In this document: piece after piece, positions 49,831 through 61,788 of the stretch
Layout of the letters: the number at the start of each line of letters is the position of its first letter
Numbering within the stretch: position 1 is the first letter of the stretch
DNA from: Leifsonia aquatica
GTDB taxonomy: Bacteria; Actinomycetota; Actinomycetes; Actinomycetales; Microbacteriaceae
Assembly (NCBI RefSeq): GCF_014190775.1
Contig: NZ_JACHVP010000001.1
Coordinates: 1,674,001-1,738,000, forward strand
Direction of reading: 5' to 3'
DNA length: 64,000 nucleotides
Program-made: the position numbers and the translations under genes
The notes under the pieces: model-generated
What the model saw: only the letters and a program-made list of their open reading frames with translations
Databases searched by the model: none
What the model was told of the DNA's origin: nothing

Positions 49831-50457
49831 ATGCCCTACGTCCCCTCCCCCGACCGCGAGGTTTTCGTCTCCCGGTTCAACCGGGTCCTTGCCGTCCTGA
49901 TCTGGGCGGCTGCCGCCGTCCTGACCGTCGGACTGCTGCTGAGCGTCCACGACGCGCGACTGCTCTACATCGTGCCGGGCGCGCTGTTCGCGCTGATCGG
50001 CTGGGCGATGCTGTGGCGTCCGCTCTTCGTCGTCGACCGCGAGGGGCTGACCGTCGTCAACGTGACGCGGACCGTCCGCATCCCGTGGGAGGCGCTCATC
50101 CACGTCGACACGAAGTACGCGCTGACCCTGTACACGCCCGGGAAGAAGATCCCGGTGTGGTCCGCGCCGGCTCCCGGCACGAGCAGGACGCTGCGCGCCA
50201 CCCGTGAGGAGACCAGGGGTCGCGTCGGCAAGCCCAGCGTCGAGGCGAGCGTCCGCCGCCCCGGCGACCTGCTGTCGACCGAGTCCGGCGCCGCGGCCGA
50301 GGTCGTGCGCCGCCGCTGGGCGGAGCAGCAGGCCTCGGGCGCGATCGAACCCGGCCGCGCCGACGAGACGCCCGTGACGAGCCGCTGGCACGTCGCGACG
50401 CTGGTCGGCGTCGTGCTGCTGGCGGCCGGCGCGGTCGCCGCCCTGCTCCTGGCCTGA
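49831..50457 (+). CDS. PH-domain membrane protein
   Basis: The 208-residue protein has two N-terminal helices (about 22-42 and 46-62). A bacterial PH-like domain follows (RPLFVVDREGLTVVNVTRTVRIPWEALIHVDT, quoted in part), with a C-terminal helix near residue 190. It lies on the strand opposite the flanking transporter genes. The family has no fixed role. The ATG at 49831 has no strong ribosome site. A junction of 68 bp with the ATPase gene suggests divergent promoters. Confidence 0.82.
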   Translation: MPYVPSPDREVFVSRFNRVLAVLIWAAAAVLTVGLLLSVHDARLLYIVPGALFALIGWAMLWRPLFVVDREGLTVVNVTRTVRIPWEALIHVDTKYALTLYTPGKKIPVWSAPAPGTSRTLRATREETRGRVGKPSVEASVRRPGDLLSTESGAAAEVVRRRWAEQQASGAIEPGRADETPVTSRWHVATLVGVVLLAAGAVAALLLA

Positions 50458-50489
50458 GAAGGCCGGGAGCACGGCGGCGAAGCGGGTGG

Positions 50490-51503
50490 TCACAGCACGT
50501 CCTCCGCGAGGGCGGCGCCCGTCTTCGACTGGCCGTCGCCGCCTTCACCCGGCTCCGGCTCCTCCTCGCGCATCTTGCGGAGGTTGAACCGGCGGTGGCG
50601 CGGGTCGAAGGCGTCGCGCAGGCCGTCGCCGACGAAGTTGACCAGCAGCGCGAGCGTCACGATGAACGCACCGGGCCACCAGAACAGCCACGGCCGGGTC
50701 TGGAAGGCCGACTGGTTCGAGCTGATCAGCAGACCGAGCGACACGTCGGGCGCCTTGATGCCGTAGCCGAGGAACGACAGCGCCGTCTCGAGCAGGATGG
50801 CGGAGGCCATGATCAGCGTCGACGAGACGATGACCACGCCGATGGCGTTCGGCAGGATGTGCTTGAAGATGATCCGCATGTCCGACGCGCCGGCCACACG
50901 GGCCGCCTCGACGAACTCGCGTTCGCGCAGCGAGAGGAACTCGCCGCGGACCAGTCGGGCGATGCCCATCCAGGAGAAGAAGCCGAGCATCAGCGCGAGG
51001 AAGAACGCGCCGAGACCGCCGAAGGCGTGTCCGACGACGGAGCCGATGACCAGCGCCGGGATCACGATGAACACATCGGTGATGCGCATCAGGATCGCGT
51101 CGACGATGCCGCGGAAGTAGCCGGCGATCGCGCCGACCACGACGCCCACGACGCTCGCGATGAGGCCGAGCACGACCATCACGAGCACGGAGTTCTGCAC
51201 ACCGCGCATGGTGAGAGCGAAGTAGTCCTTGCCGATGCGGTCCTGACCGAACGGGTGCTCGGCAGAGGGGTTGCCCTGTGAGACCTGGTCGTTCAGCTCG
51301 GTGTAGCTGTACTTCCACCAGCCGTGGATCGGGCCGATGCCGATGGCGGAGATCGAGAAGATCACGATCAGGATGAACAGGATGGCGCTGCCGACGGCGA
51401 TCTTGTTGGACAGGAACCGCTTCCAGATCAGCTTGCCCTGGCTGACGGGCGGGCTGCTGGGAGCCTCGAGCTCGTCGGCGATACGGGATTCAGGAGCAGA
51501 CAT
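50490..51503 (-). CDS. oligopeptide ABC transporter permease, OppC/DppC type
   Basis: The 337-residue permease has an N-terminal OppC_N helix and five helices of the BPD transport domain. The EAA loop is in EFVEAARVAGASDMRIIFKHILPNAIG, which contacts the ATPase. FGQDRIGKDYFALTMRGVQNS is a typical pre-domain segment. The start immediately abuts the stop of the B-type permease gene (TAA-ATG). A Glu/Gly-rich C-terminal tail of about 30 residues is present. Confidence 0.93.
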   Translation of the reverse strand: MSAPESRIADELEAPSSPPVSQGKLIWKRFLSNKIAVGSAILFILIVIFSISAIGIGPIHGWWKYSYTELNDQVSQGNPSAEHPFGQDRIGKDYFALTMRGVQNSVLVMVVLGLIASVVGVVVGAIAGYFRGIVDAILMRITDVFIVIPALVIGSVVGHAFGGLGAFFLALMLGFFSWMGIARLVRGEFLSLREREFVEAARVAGASDMRIIFKHILPNAIGVVIVSSTLIMASAILLETALSFLGYGIKAPDVSLGLLISSNQSAFQTRPWLFWWPGAFIVTLALLVNFVGDGLRDAFDPRHRRFNLRKMREEEPEPGEGGDGQSKTGAALAEDVL

Positions 51504-53036
51504 TTATCGGACCCTCACTCTCGGGTCGAGTGCGGCGTATGCGAGGTCCGCGAGGAAGTTGAACAGGATGGCCATGGCCGCGATCACCAGGAAGTACGCC
51601 ATCACGGGGTTGAGGTCTCCGCGGCTCAGGCCGGCCGCGAAGATCGAGCCCATACCCGGGATCGCGAACACCTTCTCCGTGATGATCGCGCCACCGAGCA
51701 GCGCGCCGACGTCGAAGGCCACGAGGGTCGTGATCGGGATGAGCATGTTGCGGAACGCGTGGCGCACGATGACCGTGCGCTCCGGCAGTCCCTTGGCACG
51801 CGCGGTGCGGATGAAGTCCTGGTTGAGGACCTCGAGCATGCCGGCCCGCGAGTAGCGGGTGTACGACGCGAACGAGATCAGCAGCAGGGCGATCGTCGGG
51901 AGCAGCAGGTGCGTGAACGTGTCGAGGCCCGACTCCCACATGTCGCCGCCGAGACCGGGCGTCGACGAGCCGACCGTCGCGATCGGACGACCGTTGGTGT
52001 CCTGGAAGTACTGCGGCCACGCCTGCATGAAGCGGTCGACGAGGATCAGGAACCCGGAGACGATGGTGACGATCACGGCGATGCGGATGTTCTGGCCGCG
52101 GTCGTACCCGCCCACGAACCAACCGATCGCGACGCTCACGATGATGGCGACCACCGCGAGGATGAAGATCGTCGCCGGCGTCGAGACCGAGAACAGCCCC
52201 TGCAGCGCGAAGTAGCAGACGAGCGAGATCGCGCCGGCGATGGACGCCGAGATCAGCGCGCGACGGCTCTGCAGGCCCGAGATCAGCGCGGTCGTGCCGA
52301 TGACGACCGCCGCGACCAGCAGGATCATCACCACCGGACCGAGGCCCGGCTCCAGGAACCAGTTGAACGCGGACATCAGGAGCAGCACGCCGGCCGTGGC
52401 CACGCCGGAGATCACGAAGGTCAGCAGCCTCCTGCGCCGGTCACCGCCGATGAGCGACTGCCAGATGAACCCGGCGACGATGCCGATGATCACCGCCACC
52501 CACCACGGGATCACCGGATGCACCAGGAAGTTGTTGAAGCCGATCGCGACGAACTCCTTGAGGAGCACGGCGACGAGGAAGGCCGGGAGGGAGTACAGGA
52601 AGAAGCTGAGGAACGTGACGACGTTGTCGAGTCCGCTGTACTGCCGGAGGGCCGTGACGATACCGATCGTCACACCGAGGAGGATCGCCAGCACGAGGGC
52701 GACGGTCACGAGCTGGATCGTCGAACCGAGTGCCTGCGGCAGGATGTCGACGACCTTCGCGTTGGAGATCGTGGCACCGAGGTCGCACTGGTTGGCGAAC
52801 GGGATGAGGCACTTCGCGGCCCCGCCCAGCCAGAGCAGCCAGCGCAGCGGCGGGACGACGTCGAGCTGCAGGAGCTGGACTCGCGCCGCGATGAGCTGGG
52901 TCTTGTTCGGGGAATTGCTGCTTCGGAGGTCCTGGAGCGGGTCGACACTGTATGCCACCAGCATGTACATCAGGAACGAGGCGGCGATGATGATGAGCAC
53001 CGAGACCAATAGTCGTCTCAGGATGAAACTCGCCAT
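51504..53036 (-). CDS. oligopeptide ABC transporter permease, OppB/DppB type, with inserted membrane segment
   Basis: The protein has 510 residues, against about 310-330 for ordinary OppB. The N-terminal FILRRLLVSVLIIIAASFLMY and the C-terminal half with DFIRTARAKGLPERTVIVRHAFRNMLIPI (the EAA loop) are standard. Between about residues 175 and 350 lies an extra, strongly hydrophobic stretch with five or six possible helices. It includes LLTFVISGVATAGVLLLMSAF and IFILAVVAIIVSVAIGWFVGG. The frame is continuous and the stop abuts the next permease, so it is not a frameshift artefact. Confidence 0.9.
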   Translation of the reverse strand: MASFILRRLLVSVLIIIAASFLMYMLVAYSVDPLQDLRSSNSPNKTQLIAARVQLLQLDVVPPLRWLLWLGGAAKCLIPFANQCDLGATISNAKVVDILPQALGSTIQLVTVALVLAILLGVTIGIVTALRQYSGLDNVVTFLSFFLYSLPAFLVAVLLKEFVAIGFNNFLVHPVIPWWVAVIIGIVAGFIWQSLIGGDRRRRLLTFVISGVATAGVLLLMSAFNWFLEPGLGPVVMILLVAAVVIGTTALISGLQSRRALISASIAGAISLVCYFALQGLFSVSTPATIFILAVVAIIVSVAIGWFVGGYDRGQNIRIAVIVTIVSGFLILVDRFMQAWPQYFQDTNGRPIATVGSSTPGLGGDMWESGLDTFTHLLLPTIALLLISFASYTRYSRAGMLEVLNQDFIRTARAKGLPERTVIVRHAFRNMLIPITTLVAFDVGALLGGAIITEKVFAIPGMGSIFAAGLSRGDLNPVMAYFLVIAAMAILFNFLADLAYAALDPRVRVR

Positions 53037-53182
53037 AGGTTGAGAACCTTTACTGACAGGACGCGCCCGACGGGGTGGCGGCGGGCCCAGCTCGCCTAAG
53101 CGCGTTTACGAAGGGGGGACGGATCGCGTCCACCGACTACATGATACGGGGCGCCGACCCGGAAGCCGACGCCCCGCCGCAG

Positions 53183-53213
53183 GAGAGTGCCCGGGGTTCA
53201 CCCGGGCACTCTC
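53183..53213 (-). terminator. hairpin between the binding-protein and permease genes
   Basis: A perfect 13-bp stem (GAGAGTGCCCGGG / CCCGGGCACTCTC) with a 5-nt loop lies 14 nt beyond the binding-protein stop. The position fits partial termination or mRNA stabilisation, which would keep binding-protein mRNA above that of the permeases. The rest of the 190-bp gap (53037-53226) holds no gene. Confidence 0.75.
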
Positions 53214-53226
53214 TCTGCCAATGGTG

Positions 53227-55017
53227 TTACTTCGAGGAGGACTTGACCGACCACTCCCAGAAGTTCCAGAACGGACCGGTCTGGTTGCCCATGAACTTCA
53301 CGCCGTCGACGCGAGCGTTGACGCCGAAGACGCCGGGCAGCTGGAACAGGGGCAGGCCGTAGCCGTCCTTGAACGTCGCCGTGTCGATCTTCAGCTCGAG
53401 CTTGGTGAGCTCGTCCTTGTCCAGGGTGGTCTGGGTCTGGACGGCCACGTCGTTCATCGCGTTGTAACGGTTGTAGTTACCGCCGCCACCGGTGGTGAAC
53501 AGCTGCGGGATCTGCGACGTGCCTGCACCCGGGCTGATCCAGCCGAAGAGCGAAGCGTCGTAGTCGCCGCCCGGGAGGAGCGTGCTCCAGTCCGGGGAGC
53601 CGGCGTCGACGATCTTGAAGCCGGCCTTCGCGGCGGACGCCTGGATGGCCTGGAACTCGTCGACACGGTTCGGGTTGTTCGTGTTGTACAGGATGCGGAC
53701 CGTCGGGGTCGCGCCGGCGAGCAGCGCCTTGGCGCCGTCGATGTCGACCTTGTCGTACGCGCTGGAGCCGTTGTTCTTCTCGGCGTCCGCGTACTGCGAC
53801 TGGTTCGGCAGCCAGATCTGCGAGTTGAGGACCTTGGCCTTCGGGTTCACCGGGGTCACGATCGAGTCGAGGATCTGCTGACGCGGGATCGTCTTGAGGA
53901 ACGCCTCACGGACCTTCGGGTCGGAGAACGTCGGCGAGCCGAAGTTGAGGTCGAGGTGGTCGTACGACGCCTGGTCGCCGGTCAGCACCTTCGCGCTGGT
54001 GTTCTTCAGCGCGGTGAGGGTGTCGGCCGAGGCCTGCGGGTTGATGATGTCGACCTCACCGTTCTGGAGAGCGGTGACCTGGGCGTTCGCGTCCGGGATG
54101 ATGCGGAAGACGATCTTGTCGACGTTGCCCTTGTTGTCGCCCCAGTAGTACTTGTTCTTGGTCATCGTGATCGACTGACCGGGGGTCCAGCTGGAGACGA
54201 CGAACGGACCGGACGAGACCAGGAGGTCCTTGTCGGTCGGGAACGCGGTGATGTCGTAGCCCGTGTTCACGAAGTCCGCGGCCTTCTTCAGCGTCGCGTC
54301 GGGAGCGGCCGGGCTGGCCGGGTCGCCCTTCGGCAGGCCCTTGAGGAGCTTCGTCAGGTCGGCGGCCGAGGAGAGGCCCGCCTTCTTGGCCACGATGTGC
54401 GCGGGCTGCGCGATCGGGTTGAAGAGCTCCCAGTCCACGAAGGGCTTCGCGTACTTGAGGGTGATCGACCGGTTGTCGTCGCCCACGGTCGGGTACGACG
54501 TCTGGTCGATGCCGGCGGTACCGGCGGCGGGGGTGAAGTACTGGGTCCCGGCCGTGACCTCGCCGCTGTTGGGGTCGAGCGTCGCCGAGTCGTAGTAACC
54601 GGACTGCATGGCCCAGCCGAGGACCATGTCATCGGCGGTCACCGGCTCGCCGTCGGACCACTTGGCGTCCTTGGGAAGGGTGTACTTGACCGTCAGCGGG
54701 TCGTCCGAGGTCTTCTCGAACGTGCCGTACGAGTTGTCGTGGACGATCTTGTAGTTGTTGTCGATGTACTGGAAACCGGATCCGTACGAGCCGTCGAGGT
54801 AGCCGACCTGGCCGTTGGTGTCCAGGTTGCCCTGGGGGGTCTGCGAGTTGAGCGAGGTCAAGTCGTTCACGACAGCGACCGTCACGGTGCCGCCCTTGGC
54901 AGCGGACGAGCCGCCCGTGCTGCCGGACGTGGTGCAGGCGGAGAGGGCGAGCGCAGCGACGCCGGCGATGGCGACCGCGCTGACCGCGAACCTGACCTTT
55001 CTTCCCTTGGTGTGCAA
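53227..55017 (-). CDS. oligopeptide-binding lipoprotein, TTG start
   Basis: The 596-residue solute-binding protein (SBP family 5) has a signal peptide ending in the lipobox LALSAC near residue 27. A Gly/Ser linker and the mature domain follow (DPLTVKYTLPKDAKWSDGEPVTADDMVL is the family core, quoted in part). The frame has no good ATG or GTG near the signal. A TTG at 55017 stands four bases after AGGAGG, which fixes the start. A possible promoter lies 70-100 bp upstream. Peptides are the usual ligands. Confidence 0.93.
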   Translation of the reverse strand: MHTKGRKVRFAVSAVAIAGVAALALSACTTSGSTGGSSAAKGGTVTVAVVNDLTSLNSQTPQGNLDTNGQVGYLDGSYGSGFQYIDNNYKIVHDNSYGTFEKTSDDPLTVKYTLPKDAKWSDGEPVTADDMVLGWAMQSGYYDSATLDPNSGEVTAGTQYFTPAAGTAGIDQTSYPTVGDDNRSITLKYAKPFVDWELFNPIAQPAHIVAKKAGLSSAADLTKLLKGLPKGDPASPAAPDATLKKAADFVNTGYDITAFPTDKDLLVSSGPFVVSSWTPGQSITMTKNKYYWGDNKGNVDKIVFRIIPDANAQVTALQNGEVDIINPQASADTLTALKNTSAKVLTGDQASYDHLDLNFGSPTFSDPKVREAFLKTIPRQQILDSIVTPVNPKAKVLNSQIWLPNQSQYADAEKNNGSSAYDKVDIDGAKALLAGATPTVRILYNTNNPNRVDEFQAIQASAAKAGFKIVDAGSPDWSTLLPGGDYDASLFGWISPGAGTSQIPQLFTTGGGGNYNRYNAMNDVAVQTQTTLDKDELTKLELKIDTATFKDGYGLPLFQLPGVFGVNARVDGVKFMGNQTGPFWNFWEWSVKSSSK

Positions 55018-55086
55018 TGTTCCTCCTGTGCGAAGTGTGCGCGGCACAGGCATGCGAGAGTGCCCGGTCCGCGCTCGATAAGAATG

Positions 55087-55115
55087 ACCCTAGGTAGCGC
55101 ACGCCGCCAATGCAA
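55087..55115 (-). promoter_or_regulatory. possible promoter of the oligopeptide transporter operon
   Basis: On the minus strand TTGCAT and TAGGGT are separated by 17 bp and end about 70 bp before the binding-protein start. The match to the sigma-70-type consensus is moderate. The remaining 55116-55298 shows no gene; it must also hold the promoter of the plus-strand CPBP gene. Confidence 0.35.
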
Positions 55116-55298
55116 AATGAGGCCCGGAAACGTTACACAGTGGTAACTCAGTCGGCGGATTGTTGCGCACTATGCTCGAAAACGCCCGGAATGCGTCGTC
55201 CTGCGCAGGATTTCAAGCGCTTCCACTGGATTCGCGGTCGTCCGGACGCTTCGAGACAGCCGTACACCCCTGCGGCCGGCGCCTGGCAGGATGCACAT

Positions 55299-56093
55299 AT
55301 GAGCAGTGAACCGACCTGGTCCGGCGAGGTGCCCGTCGAGCGCACCGGACGGGCCCGGCTGTGGTGGGAGATCGCGATCGTCCTGGGGCTCTCCCTGGGC
55401 CAGTCCGCGATCTACTCGATCGTCGACATCATCGACAAGAGCACGCGCTCGCAGGCGCTCGCCGATCAGGTCGCGCAGGTCAACCCGTCGCAGTCGAGCC
55501 GCGAGCTGTTCGACTTCCTCTACCAGGTGCTCGGCAACCTGTTCCCGCTCTTCGCGGTGGCTCTGGCGATCTTCCTGCTCTGGCAGCCGGCGCGCAGCGG
55601 CTTCCGGCGGATCGGCCTCGACGCGACCCGCCCGTGGGGCGATCTGGGGCGCGGCGGCCTGCTGTTCCTGGTGATCGGCATCCCGGGCATCCTGTTCTTC
55701 GCCCTCACCCGGCTGCTCGGGATCACGGTGACGGTGGAGGCCTCGTCGCTGACCACGCACTGGTGGACGGTCCCGGTGCTGATCCTCGCGGCGCTGCGGG
55801 CGGGCCTCCAGGAGGAGGTCATCGTCGTCGGCTACCTCTTCACGCGTCTGAGGCAGCTCGGCTGGGGCCGCTGGTCGATCATCGTCGGGGCCGCGGTGCT
55901 GCGCGGCAGCTACCACCTGTACCAGGGCTTCGGGCCCTTCATCGGCAACGCGATCATGGGAGTGGTGTTCGGCTGGTGCTACACGCGCTGGGGCCGCACG
56001 ATGCCCCTCGTGGTCGCGCACGTCGTCATCGACATCGTGTCGTTCGTCGGGTATCCGCTCGCCGTCGCCTGGTGGCCGTCCATCTTCGCGTGA
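55299..56093 (+). CDS. CPBP-family intramembrane protease homolog
   Basis: The 264-residue protein has seven to eight hydrophobic segments and the CPBP/Abi domain in its second half. The glutamate pair is in GLQEEVIVVGYLFTRLRQLG, and the histidine in LRGSYHLYQGFG. The usual EExxxR arginine is valine and the FxxxH phenylalanine is arginine, a variation I associate with an actinobacterial subgroup. Protease activity is unproven. The ATG at 55299 has AGGA upstream; the frame is open for 63 codons before it but carries no other ribosome site. Confidence 0.88.
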   Translation: MSSEPTWSGEVPVERTGRARLWWEIAIVLGLSLGQSAIYSIVDIIDKSTRSQALADQVAQVNPSQSSRELFDFLYQVLGNLFPLFAVALAIFLLWQPARSGFRRIGLDATRPWGDLGRGGLLFLVIGIPGILFFALTRLLGITVTVEASSLTTHWWTVPVLILAALRAGLQEEVIVVGYLFTRLRQLGWGRWSIIVGAAVLRGSYHLYQGFGPFIGNAIMGVVFGWCYTRWGRTMPLVVAHVVIDIVSFVGYPLAVAWWPSIFA

Positions 56094-56098
56094 AACCG

Positions 56099-56166
56099 CG
56101 AGTGCGGTCCCCCGGTACGACTGCGCCGCGTCGAACGACGGCGGATGTACCGGGAGACCGCACTCG
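56099..56166. terminator. long inverted repeat between convergent CPBP and gcvP genes
   Basis: Two 20-nt arms (56099-56118 and 56147-56166) match with one mismatch and begin five bases after the CPBP stop. They fill most of the 91-bp gap to gcvP. The structure could end transcription from both sides. It is different from the paired palindrome element at the other large convergent gaps. Confidence 0.65.
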
Positions 56167-56184
56167 GTCAACAGCAAGCAGGGC

Positions 56185-59100
<2,916 letters not shown>

Positions 59101-59115
59101 GTGCGGGGGTTCGCC

Positions 59116-59489
59116 TCACTCGCCCGTGAGGGCGGTGTACTCGTCGTAGCTGAGCAGGGTGGGGAGCTCGGTGAAGGAGACCTTCACGAGCCAGCCCTCG
59201 CCGAACGGGTCGCTGTTGACCAGCTCGGGGGCGTCGACGACGGCGTCGTTCACCGCGGCGACCGTGCCGTCGACCGGTGCGAACAGCTCGCCGACCGACT
59301 TGGTGGACTCGATCTCGCCGACCACGCGGCCCGCGGCCACCGTGCTGCCGACGGCGGGCAGCTCGACGAATACGACATCGCCCAGCTTCTCGGCCGCGTA
59401 GGCGGTGATGCCCACGGTCGCGACGTCGCCCTCGACGAGCAGCCACTCGTGCTCGGCGGTGTACTTGAGGTCCTGCTCTGCGGCCATGG

Positions 59490-59493
<4 letters not shown>
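59116..59493 (-). CDS. gcvH: glycine cleavage system H protein
   Basis: The 125-residue carrier has the lipoylated lysine in [16 protein letters not shown]. The flanks are typical of Gcv[21 protein letters not shown] at the start and GWLVKVSF near the end. It shuttles the aminomethyl group between GcvP and GcvT. Its start overlaps the gcvT stop by 4 bp. Confidence 0.97.
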
Positions 59494-60656
<1,163 letters not shown>

Positions 60657-60717
60657 GAGTTCTCCGATCGCCGGCCGTCGGCCGGGGGCTGTCGGAGCGG
60701 TCGCCCGCTCCGGGAAG

Positions 60718-60914
60718 AACTCCCCCTCTGTCATCCGGCCTGAGAGCTTCACCGGCGCCGCCCGTCGCGGGCGTCGCCGATTTTCACCTTGGGCGAGGAC
60801 GGCGGTCGCCGTCCTGCTTTTCAGAGTGGCCAGTCCGATGCGGTACGCGTACCTGAGAGATTGTCGGGGAGGATTGCTCCTTCGGTGTCGCACGCACGCG
60901 TGCGACTCTCCCGC
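60718..60914 (-). promoter_or_regulatory. tandem glycine riboswitch upstream of gcvT
   Basis: The minus strand shows two glycine aptamers in series. The first (60914 down to about 60818) has GCGGGAGAG, CACCGAAGGAGCAA and CUCUCAGG with a terminal CACUCUGA. The second (about 60816 down to 60718) repeats the plan, with CUCUCAGGCC at 60746-60737 and CAGAGGGGGAG at its 3' end. Linker and order match the classic cooperative glycine riboswitch. It switches gcv expression on when glycine is high. Between it and gcvT, GGAGCGG/CCGCTCC and CCGGCC/GGCCGG hairpins could form the expression platform. Confidence 0.92.
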
Positions 60915-60974
60915 ATCGACCTCGTCGGCCCTGTGTTCAGTTGATCGAGGTCAGCATACCCGGTCGCCCCCGAC

Positions 60975-61030
60975 TTGGCGTTCTGGTCGTCATGACACTA
61001 AGATGAACGCAGGTTAGAGTCACGATGACT
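60975..61030 (+). promoter_or_regulatory. nrtR-nadAB promoter with candidate operators
   Basis: TTGGCG (60975-60980) and TAAGAT (60999-61004) are 18 bp apart and read toward nrtR. The palindrome GTCATGAC (60989-60996) lies between them, and a second inverted repeat AGTCA-CGA-TGACT (61018-61030) follows the -10. Both share a GTCA/TGAC core, so they are candidates for NrtR-type binding sites. I did not match them to a published operator. Confidence 0.5.
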
Positions 61031-61062
61031 TTTAGGGCATCACCCACCAGCCGGGAGCGGCC

Positions 61063-61788
61063 ATGACGACGGAGCACACGAGAGCGAGCGCGATCCTCGC
61101 CGTCTCGACGGTGATCTTCGCCCTGCGCAAGGACGACGAGACCGGCGGCCTGCCGCAGGTCTGGCTCCCTCTCGTCCGCCGCATCCGCGAGCCGTTCGAG
61201 GGCCGGTGGGCCCTGCCGGGCGGCCCGCTGCGTGGAGAAGAGGACCTCGCCTACGCCGCCGCCCGGACCCTTAACGACACCACCGGGCTGACCCCGCGCT
61301 ACCTGGAGCAGCTGTACGCGTTCGGCGACACCTCCCGCTCCCCTGCCGGCGACCGCGTCGTCTCGATCGTCTACTGGGCGCTGGTCCGCTCCGACGAGGC
61401 CGAGCGCGCGAGCGTGGGCGAGAACGTCCGCTGGTTCCCCGCCGACGACCTCCCGCCGCTCGCCTTCGACCACCAGCTGATCGTCGAGTACGCGCTCTGG
61501 CGCCTCCACACGAAGATGGAGTACTCCCGCATCGCCCACGCCTTCCTCGGCGAGCGCTTCACCCTCGCCCAGCTGCGGGAGGTGCACGAGGCCGTGCTCG
61601 GCCGTGCCCTGGACCCCGCCAACTTCCGCCGCACCATCGAGGCCTCCGGGGCCGTGGTCGCGACGGACGAGTACCTCACCGGCACGCCCCACCGGCCGCC
61701 GCGCCTGTACCGGTACAACGACTCGATCGACCTCGCCGACGCGGGCCCCCTGCCGCGCCAGCAGCACCCATTCGGAGGAGAGAAATGA
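61063..61788 (+). CDS. nrtR: Nudix-related NAD-biosynthesis regulator (NrtR/NdnR type)
   Basis: The 241-residue protein has an N-terminal Nudix fold (residues about 10-150) and a C-terminal winged helix (about 160-235). The Nudix box is degenerate: REUxEE reads RTLNDT and the upstream glutamate of GGxxE is arginine. Catalysis is therefore unlikely, but ligand binding is possible. NrtR regulators sense NAD-related metabolites and control nad genes, and here the stop overlaps nadA by 4 bp. Start context: GGGAGCGGCC before the ATG. Confidence 0.88.
   Translation: MTTEHTRASAILAVSTVIFALRKDDETGGLPQVWLPLVRRIREPFEGRWALPGGPLRGEEDLAYAAARTLNDTTGLTPRYLEQLYAFGDTSRSPAGDRVVSIVYWALVRSDEAERASVGENVRWFPADDLPPLAFDHQLIVEYALWRLHTKMEYSRIAHAFLGERFTLAQLREVHEAVLGRALDPANFRRTIEASGAVVATDEYLTGTPHRPPRLYRYNDSIDLADAGPLPRQQHPFGGEK

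Noticed and set aside
51504-53036. Frameshift or gene fusion in the OppB-type permease
   Set aside because: The frame is continuous, the extra segment is uniformly hydrophobic with normal codon use, and the flanking motifs are intact.
60657-60893. Extension of the gcvT coding frame through the upstream region
   Set aside because: This stretch is the tandem glycine riboswitch; the open frame there is incidental.
61063-61788. Active Nudix hydrolase
   Set aside because: The catalytic glutamates of the Nudix box are missing and the C-terminal winged helix and nadA coupling fit a regulator.
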